A stretch of 64,000 nucleotides of DNA from Rhynchopus sp. YZ270_cl-10 (lineage: Eukaryota > Euglenozoa > Diplonemea > Diplonemida > Diplonemidae), in NCBI GenBank assembly GCA_964035575.1, contig OZ037858.1, positions 186,001 to 250,000 on the forward strand, written 5' to 3'. A model generated the notes under the pieces. It was not told where the DNA came from and made no database searches. It worked only from the letters and a program-made list of their open reading frames with translations. Below are positions 11,301 to 22,900 of this stretch, in pieces. Numbering within the stretch: position 1 is the first letter of the stretch; each line of letters begins with the position of its first letter. Both the position numbers and the translations under genes were made by a program.

Positions 11301-11751
11301 GGCGGAGGAAGAGGATGACACCGAGGATGTTCTGTGTGCATGGCAGGAAGACTCCTTTGATGGTGCCGAGCTTCTCTACAATCTTGCCAGGGGGCGGGGC
11401 GGGCTCTGCACCGCAACGTGGAGACGCATCGCTGCCTTCGTGGGTATCGCCAGATGGTGTCAGCGATTGGCATGAATAAGACCGTGAACGTCCAATGGGC
11501 TCTGCACCCCACAGCAACGTCGAATGCCTGGACACATGCTGCCCAATCTGCATCGGCGGGTTCAAAGGCACAGAAGAGCACTGCCTCTGCCTCGAAAACG
11601 GACTCGAAGAATCGCTCGTATCATTAAAATTGTTCACCCTCACGTCGTTAAACGTAGTAGTAGAAGGCCGGCTGTCCATCCCCTCCTCAATATCCTCCAT
11701 CTCCTGCCCACTGCGACACGAGGTCACGCTGTGCTCATCCATGGTTGCCAT
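8373..11751 (-). CDS. SLC12 cation-chloride cotransporter, KCC type (4 exons)
   Basis: A plasma-membrane carrier that by family moves K+ and Cl- together and controls cell volume. I read four exons: 11751-9210, 9043-8877, 8825-8637 and 8543-8373, with introns of 166, 51 and 93 nt (donors GTATGT, GTATGC, GTATGT; all acceptors AG). The phases match at every junction and give 1022 aa. The core has the family's GGPYYVVSRNLG and YPSVTGIMAGSNRSG motifs; the latter is KCC-like rather than NKCC-like. The C-terminal region has NTIDVWWIVHDGGLL, and the last exon ends LLVRGSGKEVVTTFG, matching the canonical SLC12 tail, which supports the splicing model. The first exon alone would run on to a false stop at 9076. 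The N-terminal about 120 residues are Ser-rich and probably regulatory. Confidence 0.93.
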
Positions 11752-11897
11752 TTTCTTTGATAACTTTTTTTTAGCTCTTTGCTTTTAAGGCCGCCTAAGC
11801 GGCGTCTCACCCTTCTTCCTTTTTGTGTGGTGTGTAAACAAAAAAAAGAAAGTTTTTGCAACGTACGAAAGGTGGTGGGAGGGGGAATTCACTTTGC

Positions 11898-13935
11898 TTA
11901 GGTTACACGCCCGATACTATCCGCCCCCCTGTGTGAACAGGGACGCTTGGGTGGGGTGGGGTGCCATTCATCCCATTTGGTTTGAGCCGCTTCTAGGGGC
12001 CGTTTGAACTGACGGCGCTCTTGCTTGAGAAAGTGAATCGATATGTCGGCGCGGTTGCCTCCTTCAAGCAGCACTGCCTCGTGGTCTGCCCCAACCTTCT
12101 CAAGGTCTTGCGCTGCTGCTGCCACAGATTTAAGCAAATCTGAGTACATCTGTTTGTCAGGATCACCTGTATCTTCACAAAAGGACTCTGCCTCTTCCAG
12201 CTGCGGGCGCAGCTGTGAAAGCATTTGACTGACCTGTCTGTGCACATAGCGACGCCGTGTAGACGCTAACACAAGCTTCTCGATGCCTTCCAATGAAAGT
12301 TCGTGTAACCGAGTCAGTCGTATCCGTTTCGTCTTCTCCCCGTGTACAGATTCCTTAGTGGAGGCACCAAGACAGCCTTGAATCAAACTATCAAAGAAAA
12401 CGGAAAGGTTCAGTGCCGTGCTGCTTCCACGATGCAAAGTCTCGAGCTCCTCAGACCGTGTGTACACCACGTCGCGGATGCCTTTGACATTTTCGCGCAT
12501 TTTTTCGAAGAGCGCCATTCTTTCTGCGCCGTCTGATTCTATCTTCTGTGAGAGTGCTGCCTCCTGCGCCTCTAGTGTGCGGAGGTTGTTCTGTGCGATG
12601 GTCATGAGTTCGACAGTCGCGCTCTCGACGCTGTCGATCTCATCCTGTTCGAGCTGGACCTTTGCGCTGAGGGCGGACATCATCGTCTCGATCTCCTCCA
12701 GTGCCTGTTTGCGGATGCGTGTCTTCTCCTCCTCCAGCACTGCAATGCGGGCCTCTCGTTTGTCGCGTTCACGTTGACACGACAGCGGCAGGTCACGCAG
12801 CTCTTTATGCACCTTCGTTATCTTCGCGCGGTGGCCCAACAACGTTTCATGCGACTCACTATACCACTGCTGGTACTGTTCATGCTCCTGCCGGACAACA
12901 ATAGAACCACGGTGGGCAACCTCACTGAGGACTGCATGGTCTGTGGATGGTGGAGCTTCAAAGCGAAGATGTGCACATTAGCAAAAAAACGTCAAATATT
13001 GTCCAAAAAATTGCCTAAAAAACACAAAGAAAAGGCGTACCTGAAGAGGACCGCAGCTTCATATCTTCATGAAAGTCTATCAACGCCTGGAGTCTCCCTG
13101 CGTTCGATATGCACAGGAGGCCGACCTCGTCACGGAGGTTTGCAGGCGCCTCGCTTGCTGCTTCTATGACGGCGACCTCTGCGTGGAGGGAGGCAAGCGT
13201 TTCCTGCAGGGTTGCGATGGTGGACTGCAGCACACCTACGTCGGCCTTCATGTGTTCAACGTTGTGCACAGTGGTGAGCACGTTGTCCTTGATGCGTTGC
13301 CGATGTGCGTGGTCCCATGCAGACAGATCTATTGGGCTTCGATCTGCCGCAGTGGTAGAACCTCCCGCAGACTGCTGGCACACACCTTCCAACACTGTGG
13401 ACGCATCAGCGACGGTGTCACGATACTGTCGCATGCGTTCTGAGACGCTCTGCTCTGTGTACTGCACCTTTGCGTGGTAGTCTGCCAGCAACTCCACCAC
13501 ACTGTCTACGTTGGGAAGGACCTCGCGTACGCTTTGCAGGGCATGTGGCGCCATTTCTGCCTTTTTGCGGAAACAGTCGAATTCATCGACAAAGCGCATT
13601 GCAAGGTGCTCCAGCTCTGGGGTCGCGGAGTGTGCGGGAGGTGCGTCTGCAGAGGAGGTTGCGAGGGGGAGGAAGGACTGCAGGGCGGTGTCGACGCGGG
13701 CAAGGATTTCTTCATTCTGCTTTGCCTTCGCAGGGTGCTGTTTTGTGACCGTCGCGAGCTCATCCTTTGTCACTTTGCACAGCGAAAAAATCTCCTTCTT
13801 GTCAACACACAACGCACGTTTCACAACCGCATCTGCCTGCAGTGCGTCAACAGCCGTCTCCCTAGAAGAGCTCCCAAAGGATACACTGGAGTGCAACGAT
13901 CCTGAGAGGAGATCCTGTTCACCAGTGAAATCCAT
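11898..13935 (-). CDS. paraflagellar-rod-like coiled-coil protein (2 exons)
   Basis: Two long frames join through an 85-nt intron (12956-13040, donor GTACGC, acceptor GAAG). Exons 13935-13041 and 12955-11898 keep phase and give 650 aa. The protein is almost entirely predicted coiled coil, Glu/Arg/Gln-rich. The second half has a segment with SFCEDTGDPDKQMYSDLL, which resembles the FCVETFDPNAKK region of trypanosome PFR proteins as I remember it, and the preceding heptads and overall length also fit. PFR proteins build the rod beside the axoneme in euglenozoan flagella. The family call is a resemblance by eye, so it could still be another flagellar coiled-coil protein. The gene structure is firmer than the name. 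Confidence 0.65.
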
Positions 13936-14432
13936 GGTTTATGGTTTATGGTGTGTGGGAGGGTGAGGTTGCCCACCTAAGTTTAGGGTGGAATATATGA
14001 TTTCGTTGTAAAAGGGGTTTTGTTGTGACAATGCAGCTTTTTTTTTTTGGAACGTCTTCAGACGGAGAGAGAGAGAGAGAGAGAGACAATGTATATTTCT
14101 CCGTTTCTCAGGAATTAGAAACTGGAAGAAAAAAATTCTTTTTGAAAAATTGTTGGAGTTGTGTAGTTGCCTCGGTTGTGTTGCCACAGGTGTGCAATCT
14201 CCACTGTTTTTTTTTTTTTTTTTTTTGAGAATTGTTGCATTCGACAACCACCCAGGAGGGGGAGGGGCCCAACATCACCTTAAACAAAGAAAAGTTTATA
14301 AGATGAACCTAAGCCTCTCGTGCATAATTTCAACTTTCTACTTCACCAAACAAAAGGAAAGTTCTAGAACAGACTCAGTAGTACACTTTCAATGCAGATA
14401 ATGAAACAAAAATGGGAAACCCCCTTTTTTGG
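13936..14432. other. spacer with R3 and R2 hairpin repeats
   Basis: No gene. It contains a (GA)n run near 14063, a copy of repeat R3 (14151-14207) almost identical to the one inside the kinase intron at 49532, a T-run, and a copy of R2 at 14301-14330. Confidence 0.65.
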
Positions 14433-15533
14433 TCACTTCTTCTTCTTCTTCTCTGCCAACCATTGGTAATCTCTGAGAGACCGAAATGAATTCGGTGTTT
14501 TTTCGCTGAGGGCGAAAATTTTTTTTGCGAATGGGAGGGCAAAGTTGTGCTTCTTATGCGGTTCGTATAATGCAAGGAGACACGGCAAGAGTTTTTCTCT
14601 GTGGTGAGCAGGTGCGCGTTGGAAGAGGGCGCACGCCTTTTGCATCTTGCCTTGCTTGCAGAGTAGGCTGAGATACTCCTTCCACAGCCGCGGACACGAG
14701 AAGCCCTGGTGCATTGCCTCTTCGAAGAAGGTATGCGCTTCATCCAACGCCTGCAGCTCATTGCACTTCATCAGCACAATACCGTAGAAGGTCGCATCCA
14801 CTGTGCTCCCATGGGGTAAAGCTATGTCACCATTCTTCAGTTGGTTCACCAATGACACAACATCCGTTATATTTCTCGCAGATTCGACGACCACAGTGTA
14901 CGTTTGGATGCGAAGCTTTGCCTTATTTCGTAGTAGCACTGCAAACAGCCATCTGCCCTCTTCCTTAACCAATTCATGACGACAGCGAAGCAAATGGAGA
15001 AGGCAGTTTACCAACAGCGCGGTCGGCATGAGAGTGAGGGAATGTCGTCGCTTGAAGCGTTGGATAAAGTATATGATGTCGGGTGCAGGAACTCCGTCGG
15101 TTGTTGTGAGTGCGCGGAGGGCAATCGCATCGAGTGCAAAAAGTTGAACGTCATCAGCGTCCTCAGGAATGCGGGTGTTATGATTAATGAAATCAACAAC
15201 CCGCAACGCATGTAACCCTAACCGATGTGTTGCAGTGTAGTTCAGTAATATCAAAGCTACCTTTACGCCAATCTCCCATCCATCATGCTCTAATCTCTCC
15301 GCTGTGTCCATCATTTTTACAAAAAGCTGCACCGCCTGAGCAAAAGGGAGGCAACGAGGAGGGGACGACGTCCCTACCGTCATTCCAATCCCTCCAGCCT
15401 GCTCTACCAACACTGATGCAGCTGCGTCGTCAGTGGCAGACTCCTTGATGGCATTCCAACGACCCTGTCGGTACAGTGCAACGCTCTTAGCAGAACATAG
15501 CCTCACCCGACACAACCTTCTAACCGGTATCAT
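14433..15533 (-). CDS. PPR-like, probably mitochondrial, helical-repeat protein
   Basis: A 366-aa protein with no intron. The N-terminus (MIPVRRLCRVRLCSAKSVALY) is basic and lacks acidic residues, as in a mitochondrial targeting peptide. From about residue 150 on there are paired-helix repeats. The clearest resembles a pentatricopeptide unit, TFYGIVLMKCNELQALDEAH, followed by another with LCKQGKMQKACALF. PPR proteins bind organellar RNA. The number of clear repeats is low, so a TPR-like protein is possible. The ATG follows CACTACACAG, a plausible trans-splice acceptor. The C-terminus is a run of five lysines. Confidence 0.72.
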   Translation of the reverse strand: MIPVRRLCRVRLCSAKSVALYRQGRWNAIKESATDDAAASVLVEQAGGIGMTVGTSSPPRCLPFAQAVQLFVKMMDTAERLEHDGWEIGVKVALILLNYTATHRLGLHALRVVDFINHNTRIPEDADDVQLFALDAIALRALTTTDGVPAPDIIYFIQRFKRRHSLTLMPTALLVNCLLHLLRCRHELVKEEGRWLFAVLLRNKAKLRIQTYTVVVESARNITDVVSLVNQLKNGDIALPHGSTVDATFYGIVLMKCNELQALDEAHTFFEEAMHQGFSCPRLWKEYLSLLCKQGKMQKACALFQRAPAHHREKLLPCLLALYEPHKKHNFALPFAKKIFALSEKTPNSFRSLRDYQWLAEKKKKK

Positions 15534-16439
15534 AGCATTGCAATGTGCTGTGTAGTGTTATGACTGAAAAGGGTAAAGGGGTGTATGGGGGGGAAAGTGG
15601 GTGAGGGAACATGGTTGGTTCTCTCTGTTTTGCTGTTGAAAAATATTGAGGATTGTAGTAGTGTAAGCAATAATGCTCGAGTGGCAGTTTGCCTTTCTCT
15701 GGTGTGGCCGACGACCCAAAAATAGCACCTCCCTTCAGCCGCACCAAAAAATCCAGATGCCCAGAACAGAAAAATAGCAGAAAGTAGCACAAAAAAAAGA
15801 GCACTCCCCTTCAGCCACACCATTCTCTCAAACAATGCTAATTTATTGGGTTTTTTTGATAAATTGATGGGTGTAGTTGACACATTTGTGAAACTACACC
15901 GTCTCGAGTGTTTTGTATTTTTGTTAGGGGAGGTGAGGGAGGTTGGATAAAAAAGAAGATCGCATTATTTTTTTGGAAGCTAGTAAGCAGAGGATGTCCT
16001 TTCTGGAGCAATTCTTTAAAACCTTAACAAAAACATGCCCATCAATTTCCGTTGATTTTGTTTTTAATTTTTACCCCACTTTATTTTTAGAATTTGCCAG
16101 CCGTATTTTTTTTTGCAACAACAAACAAAAAATCCCGGTTTTTTAATTGTTGTCTGGGCTGTGACAAATAAAACAAAAACTTGATGAAATACGCTCGGAA
16201 AGCACAATACCCACACAATGCACTTAATTAAGAATACTTTCTAAAAAAAACCCCTTACCCACCCCCCCATGACCTCCCTCCCACCCCCCTCACCCTCAGA
16301 TAGGTTGAGGAACCCGAAGAAAAGGTTTGGTCGCAGACAGGAAGATGGTGCACATGGCAATCAACGCTCATGCACATTACATGCCAAACCTGCCTTATCC
16401 AGGAACCCCCCCAAAACCCCTCGCAAAAGGAACAGATGC
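15534..16439. other. gene-free spacer
   Basis: AT-rich, with C-rich patches near 16260. No coding-like frame and no clear member of the interspersed repeat families was seen. Confidence 0.5.
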
Positions 16440-18035
16440 TTAGAGTGGAGGTGTCGCCCGCCCGTCCTTTTCCTTGGTGCGCACAAAGTTATCCCACACT
16501 GCCAGCCCCAAAGGGTACGCAACATTCACAGCAAGAAGCGCTACGGTGACAAAGATAAACGTCAGGAATACAACCTTCAACCGCCAATGCACTTCGGGTG
16601 AGGCCCTGTAGTTAATTTGTATAAAAAACCCGTTGGAAGTAGGGTCTACATTTAGGGAGAGCTCCACATACATCTTCGTTGTCTGCACAGGGTCGAATTC
16701 CGAGGTTAGCTCTTCTACAGGGGCTGTTGCGTTTTCCAGTCTGCAGCTTCCGGGCGATTTCTGTTTTTTTTATATTTCCCCATAGTTTCATTGAAATGTA
16801 CATACCTCGGGACTCTGTGGATAGTCGCAGATGTAGGGTGAAGTGGAGAAGTCGAAACAGGTATAGCTCTCTGCGACAGGTACAAGGAAGCCTTTCACAG
16901 CCACGATGGGGGACCACCACCAGGGGCGGTTTTGGTGGATCCGCGCAAGCGAGCCGCAGCCGAGCGCGTATACTGTGAAGCCACGTGCCGCTAGGGTCTC
17001 GACAATGTGCGCGTTGTTGGGCATGGGTGTGATGTCAACCATCACAACGGCCACACGGTCGAAAAGCTTGTCACCACTCTTCAGGACGTAGTGCTCCCAA
17101 CGGCCGGCGCTCACCTGTTATTTGAGGAAGTTATTTTTGACCAACAAACTATGGAAAACTATGGAACATACCTTCAAAAACGGTACTACCACCTCCGGAT
17201 GATCTTTAAACAGCGAGTCCAGCCGACTGCAGTTCTGCATGGTAGGGACCTGCTCATAGTCGTCGCCACGGACGCGTTGGAAGGAGGATTTGTCCTGCTC
17301 CTTGTTGAACCAGAACATCATGCGTCCGTCCTTCTCTCCGATACCGCGGTTGAATAGAGAGTGCTTCACACGTGTGCGCACTGCCTTCTCGGTTGTGCGG
17401 AGTTGTTCTTGTATGTGTGCGTGGGTCGTGGGGTTGGGCTCAAAGGAGTACACCGACGTGGCAGGTGTGCCCGACGTGCTGGGCACATCGCTCGTGGAAT
17501 ACACCTGCGATATCCATTCCAAATCCCCAAACCCAGTGAACCCGACATCAAGGACCACACGTTTCCCCCCAACGGAGCGCACCTCTGCGTCGAGGTCTTT
17601 GAAGATCGGCACAAAGCTCTTCGACTTCACGCGAGCGTTGATGCTGAACTCCGAGACACCCCATGGGTTTTGGGGCACCCAGCTGTTCCTGATTTTGCTG
17701 CACTGCGCGCACCCTGGCTGTGAGGGCTCTGAACTGCAGGTGTCTGCTGGTGCCGCGTCTGAGGAAGGCATCTCTGAGCTGCGAGAGCACTTTGTGTAGT
17801 CACCGACCTTCGCCGACAGCGTTGCGATGGAGAGCGCAACAGAGGTGTTCGAGCGTGCCGTGCTGCTGCCACCTGGCGCATCTGCACTGTCCTCTCTAAT
17901 CTCCTGGTCCACAGTCGTCGCACCCCCACCCACCGACCACGTCGCCGGATCCGGCCCCGCCACACCAAACAACACAAACCCAAGCACCAACGTACATGCA
18001 ATGAGACTCGCGTTCTTCACTGTCATCCTCGTCAT
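16440..18035 (-). CDS. membrane-anchored FkbM-type methyltransferase (3 exons)
   Basis: Exons 18035-17172, 17114-16806 and 16760-16440 join in phase through introns of 57 and 45 nt (both donors GTATGT) and give 497 aa. Residues 9-27 form a signal anchor (ASLIACTLVLGFVLFGVAG). The central domain has the SAM-binding features of the FkbM family, VVLDVGFTGFGDLEW and YSFEPNP. Exon 2 supplies the rest of the fold. Exon 3 adds a second hydrophobic segment (KVVFLTFIFVTVALLAVNVA) near the C-terminus, which is unusual for the family. The enzyme probably methylates a sugar or small molecule in the secretory pathway; the substrate cannot be told. The third exon is the least certain part, because its acceptor (16761-16762) was chosen on phase. 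Confidence 0.75.
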
Positions 18036-19968
18036 CGTACAGCCTTCACACCGTGTAAGGGAATGGTGGAGGGGGGGGTGCTGTGTGTATGACCCCTCCT
18101 GTTTTGAAAGCGATTTGGGTAGTGTGGAGATTGGGTACGGAAAAAAAGGGTGGAAAGAGGGGAGCAGTGGTTGAACCAGAACAGATGTAACTAACCCTTC
18201 CCTCCCAAAAGACCCATTTGGGGTACAAAATGCTTCGATATGCCCCCGGGGTGTCGGAAAACAACATCACACGAACATAGCAAAAAAAAAAGGAAAGAAA
18301 GAACGAAATTGAAGGAAAATGGTTACCAGTAAAAAGCAGGGAGCAGCAGGTCTCCAATCACAGTGCACTAAACCTAGAAATACTTTTATTTCCTTTTTCC
18401 AATTTTTTCTTCTTTATGAATGCGCACAATATGCTTACACATCTTTGAAAAAAAGGCAATTTTTTTAAAATGAATTTTGATAACGCGCAGACACCTCCAT
18501 GCCCATTGCTTTGGAGGGAGAAAAAAAAAATTGTAATTGTTGATGCAGGCACCTCTGCCATCCGGATGAAAGCACAAAAAAAACAGTTTGCAAAAAAAGG
18601 GTATATTATGCGAATCAACACAACGTTGTTTGGAACAAAACGAGAGGGCATCATTTTTTTCCCCCCAATTCAACAGTATTCACGTTCATTTAGTTGCACC
18701 AAAAAACTGAGCAATCTGACGGAAGAATAGGGATAATCACTAAAGTTGTCATAGTCCCACTGTCTAATCAGGTCAGAATACTCAGCATAGGATACCAATC
18801 CAACGCGTGCAGAATGGGACAAAAAAACACATAGAGGAAAGTCTTTGCCCTGTGTGAAACAACTTTTAGGTAATGTAAATTCATAGAATCTCTGTTCCAT
18901 GGCAAAATGAAGGTAAAAAGATTAAAAAGGAATGCAGGCACCTCCGACTGACTCATACGATGTCAGTATTCTGGATGAAAACACAAAAAGAGTAACCCCC
19001 TCTGAAGCGAAAGAGCGACAAGGAAAAAAGGTTTGGAAAACAAGTGCTAAAAAATTCATTTTATTGGATGACCAGAACAGTGCGGGAAATCCAAATAAAC
19101 CCGCAAAATTGTGGAGTCACGTTGCGTCACGAATGCGTAAACGCATTCGTGGGTTGATGTAATGTACCAATGCGAATAATAATAAATGCTTCAAAAGAGA
19201 AATTCAAAAAAAATACGTTCGGGGGATATTACAAACAACGCGTGTTTCCTTTTCTTTATCCGAACAAAAAAAAGGGGAAAATACTGAGGGAGAAGAAAAA
19301 GACTTCAATCAAACGATTCATTGATAACTTCCACGCAAACAGAAAAAGAGAGAAAAACTACGTTGATTCGACAGCTCTTGAACGCAAGACCGCGTAAAAC
19401 AATAAACAAAAGGTACTACTTGCTTTCGTTAAATCCCGAGATATAAAAAACATCCTTTTTTGTGTCGGTCTCGACCTCGTATAACAGTATAACACCCAAT
19501 AGGCTAAGGACGCTTTTTGCTCTCATTTTTACTTGAGATCGTTCTAAAAATCCTTATTCAAGGGATGACAAACAAAGACTATAGGGGTGGAGGGAAGAGA
19601 GAAGAGAATTATCTTGCATTTTTTTTTTTTTTTTTTTTTTTTTTGCATTCTTTCTAAACAAATTTGGATCTATGTTGACTAAAACTGTTGTGACGTGGAG
19701 AGAGAGAGAACGGATACATCTCCACCAACAAAAACCCCCCCAAAGTACCCCACACCACCCTTTCCAAATGCAATGTACATGCGCCACAAATTTTCTACTA
19801 TTGAGGGCACTTTGTTGTACTGGAAATTTAACAAACACACATACCCCCTATCCCACATTCAATACCAATTGATATGCATCAGACTCTAGGACAACTTCAT
19901 TATTTGAAAACTTGGTTGTATTCGTGTAGCCACCCTAGAGTGTGCTTCACCTATTGTATTTAGTTATT
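18036..19968. other. gene-free spacer rich in R4 and R3 repeats
   Basis: Three R4 copies or fragments (18479-18510, 18538-18580, 18930-18985), a T-run at 19620-19644, a GA-rich patch and an R3 copy at 19906-19952 just before the stop codon of the giant gene. A plus-strand frame at 18932-19162 (76 codons, Lys-rich) starts inside an R4 copy and has no homology I know. Confidence 0.55.
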
Positions 19969-22900
19969 TTACCCCAACACCGGGGGCACCGCTGTATTTA
20001 TCGGAGCTTGCTGCGGTTGCGGACCCACACCATGAAACGCACCTTCAATAGGGTTGTGAACAAGTCTCTGCTGGCTCATAGGGGATTCGTACACTGGAAT
20101 TTCACGACCCTCAAAGACAGGTGTCTCTTGCTCGGGGTACATGATTTGACTGGGGCGGGAAGGGGTTTCGGCGGAGGATGTGCTTTCAAGCTTCTTCTGC
20201 GTCTTGTTTTGCTTTGCTTTTTTGTATCCCCAAATTGACCCCGCGACAGCCGCAGCGACCAGCAGAATGGCACCAACAATGAGAACCGCTAACAGCCAAT
20301 CCTCAATGGTGTCACCTCCGCCAGAACTCACAGAGGTAGTGCTGTTTGGAGACAACGTGAACTCAACACTGTTCGGTGGTAGTGTGTCTGCATCGGTAAT
20401 CGCCCACGAGGAGATCCCTAAATCCCGCAAATTGGTTAACCCCATAAACCGGTTACGAGCCTCCTCTGCAGTTACCCCGGGGGAGCTTAAGAAGAAGATT
20501 CGTGTCAAACTGTTTGTCACAGCGCTCATTACCAAGGCAGTCGGAGGGATACCAATGGCGGCAGCTAGTCTTTCTTGGAGGACGGCTTCGGAGACGATGG
20601 GAGCGCCGTTTGCATCGACGGCACGTTGTGCGAGGACTGAGATGGAGGAGGTGGGGGGGATGACGTTGATGTGCACCACTGCTACTTTGGAGAGAAGGTT
20701 GAGACTGTCGCGAGCCTGCAGCTGCAGGGTAGCGTTGCCGACACGGTCCCCCGCAAGCGCAAAGGTGAGGTCGCCATCCGGAGACGACGCAGGTTGTCCC
20801 CCTGCAGCAAAGAACCGCGTTTCCGTGGTGCTCACCACCCAGGACACGGTTTGACCCTCGCCCACCTCGTTTTCAGGCCCAGGCAGGACGTTGTGTGCCC
20901 ACCGCACAGAGTACGGCGCCGCATCGACCGAGACATCCACCTGGAAGACGAGCTGCGCAAAGAGCGGTGGGTCGTTCACAGAGTCGACGTCGATCTTAAG
21001 GATGCGCACCTCGGAGTCGGGCTTGCCGCCGTTGAGCGAGCCGCCGTCGTCGTTGAGCGTTACGTTCACACTGAACGACCCAAAGGAATCGGAGAAAGTG
21101 TCCAACGTTAAATCTCCAGTCGCAGGGTCGATGTCCAAAGTCTTGATAACCCCCCTCGCCTCGTCCGACAGTGTTGTAGTGAAGGTGAGCTTCTGGTTCT
21201 TCTCGTCGTCCGGGCCAGGAGTAATCTCGGTGGCCCAGCTGCGAAACACGAGATTCGTCCGTTCGTCTTCGTTGAGGCGGATGTCGGCCCCAGAGAGGAA
21301 CAGCGGCGGGTCGTTCACAGCAAGCACGATCAGGTTCACGACGTTGGACACAGAGCCGTTCACGGTGCCGGACACAGCGCCGAAGGGGTCTGTGATCTTG
21401 AGGGTGATGGCGGTCTCGCCGTTCTTCTGTGGATGCGTCTGGAAGACGAGGTCCCTTCTCCCAACTGTCGGGCTGGCTGGGTCCTTGTCGATGACGATGC
21501 GCGGCTGCACGAGAAACAGCGACGGGTCGAAGGGTGTTGCTGTGAAGACGAGGTGTTGTGTTTCGTCCTCTCCCCAGCCTCCTGCGCTGACGTTGCGGAA
21601 GACGTCTGGTATTGTGGTCTCCCCTGCGTCCTCGAGTACACGCAGGATGGGGTTGCCTGGAGACGTCACGTCTGGGAAGGGCTGTCCTGTGGGCGGGTCG
21701 TTTACGGCAGTGATGGTGACGGTGACGGGCACTGTCTCGGACGACTGCGACGTTGTGTATTTGCTCGTGTAGCTGTCGATGCCGTTGCGTTGTGCCACAG
21801 CCTCGTACTCCGCCAGCGTAGCCGCCCCCAGCTCCAGACCCGCATCAAAGGCGAAGATGCTGAACTCAACCGTCCCATACCGGTTGCTCGCAGGCTCCAG
21901 CAGCAACGACCCAAAGTTTGTATTTGGCTGCACCTGAACATTCGGCGGTGTTGTGAACAGCTCTGCCCCACTGCCTCCAGAAAACGTCGTCCCAAACTGC
22001 AACGCCGCCAACTGTCCCTCCTCACCCACCCCTGCCGAGATCCCTTGCGCCCACGAAGGCAGTGCATTCGCCCCTGAGTCCTCCCGAATCGTGACCGTCG
22101 TCACATCCGGCACAAACACCGGCTTGTCGTTGACAGGGAGCAAATAGACTTTGATCTCCTTCTGCTGTGTGGTGTCCGATGAAAGCCCTTCAGAGTCTGT
22201 TGCCGACACGAGAACAGTGAAGACGCCGTGCTGGTCTGCTTTGGGTGCGATGAGGACCTTCCCGTCGCTGCCTGCGGTGATGTCGAAGGCGGACGCAAAG
22301 TCTGGCGACACAGCGGTGAAGGAGAACTGCACTGTCTGCGTCACGTCCTCTGCAGGGCCTGCGCTGATATTGGTCAGCACCAGGAACGACTTTGGGGACC
22401 CGTCTTCGAGGATGGCGACATCTGCAGTCAGAAGGGAGAACACAGGGGGGTCGTTCACGGGGCGCACTGTCAGCGTGAAGGGAACGTTCTGTGTGAAGAT
22501 GGCCGACTGCTCCTCCACCGCAGACACACCCAGCAGCAGCGTCACTGCACCAAACGCGTCTGGTGCCGGTGTGAACCTCACCCCATAAGACTGCTTCTCG
22601 TACGTGTGCGACTTCTCGTTCCGCACCAAGACAGGCATCTCAGTGAACAGTCGTGTTGCCTCACCCGGCACAGTGATGTTCACCGCCGTCACAATCGACT
22701 CAGACACCTCATTCTGGATGATCCACTTCTCAATGAAGTTCTCACCTGAGTCCTCATCTGTCGTGATGTCCAACGTCACGCCGTTCGCCGCAAGCAACGT
22801 AGGAATGTCGCTCTCAGGCAGCACAGTGATGCTGGACTCAAGACACTTCTCGTTCACCCCCTCCTCGAGCCTCCCGGTATCCGTCAGGCAGACGGTGATG

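Noticed and set aside
18932-19397. two Lys-rich plus-strand frames
   Set aside because: They begin within an R4 repeat, lie on the wrong strand, have no domain and have AT-rich composition like the spacer.
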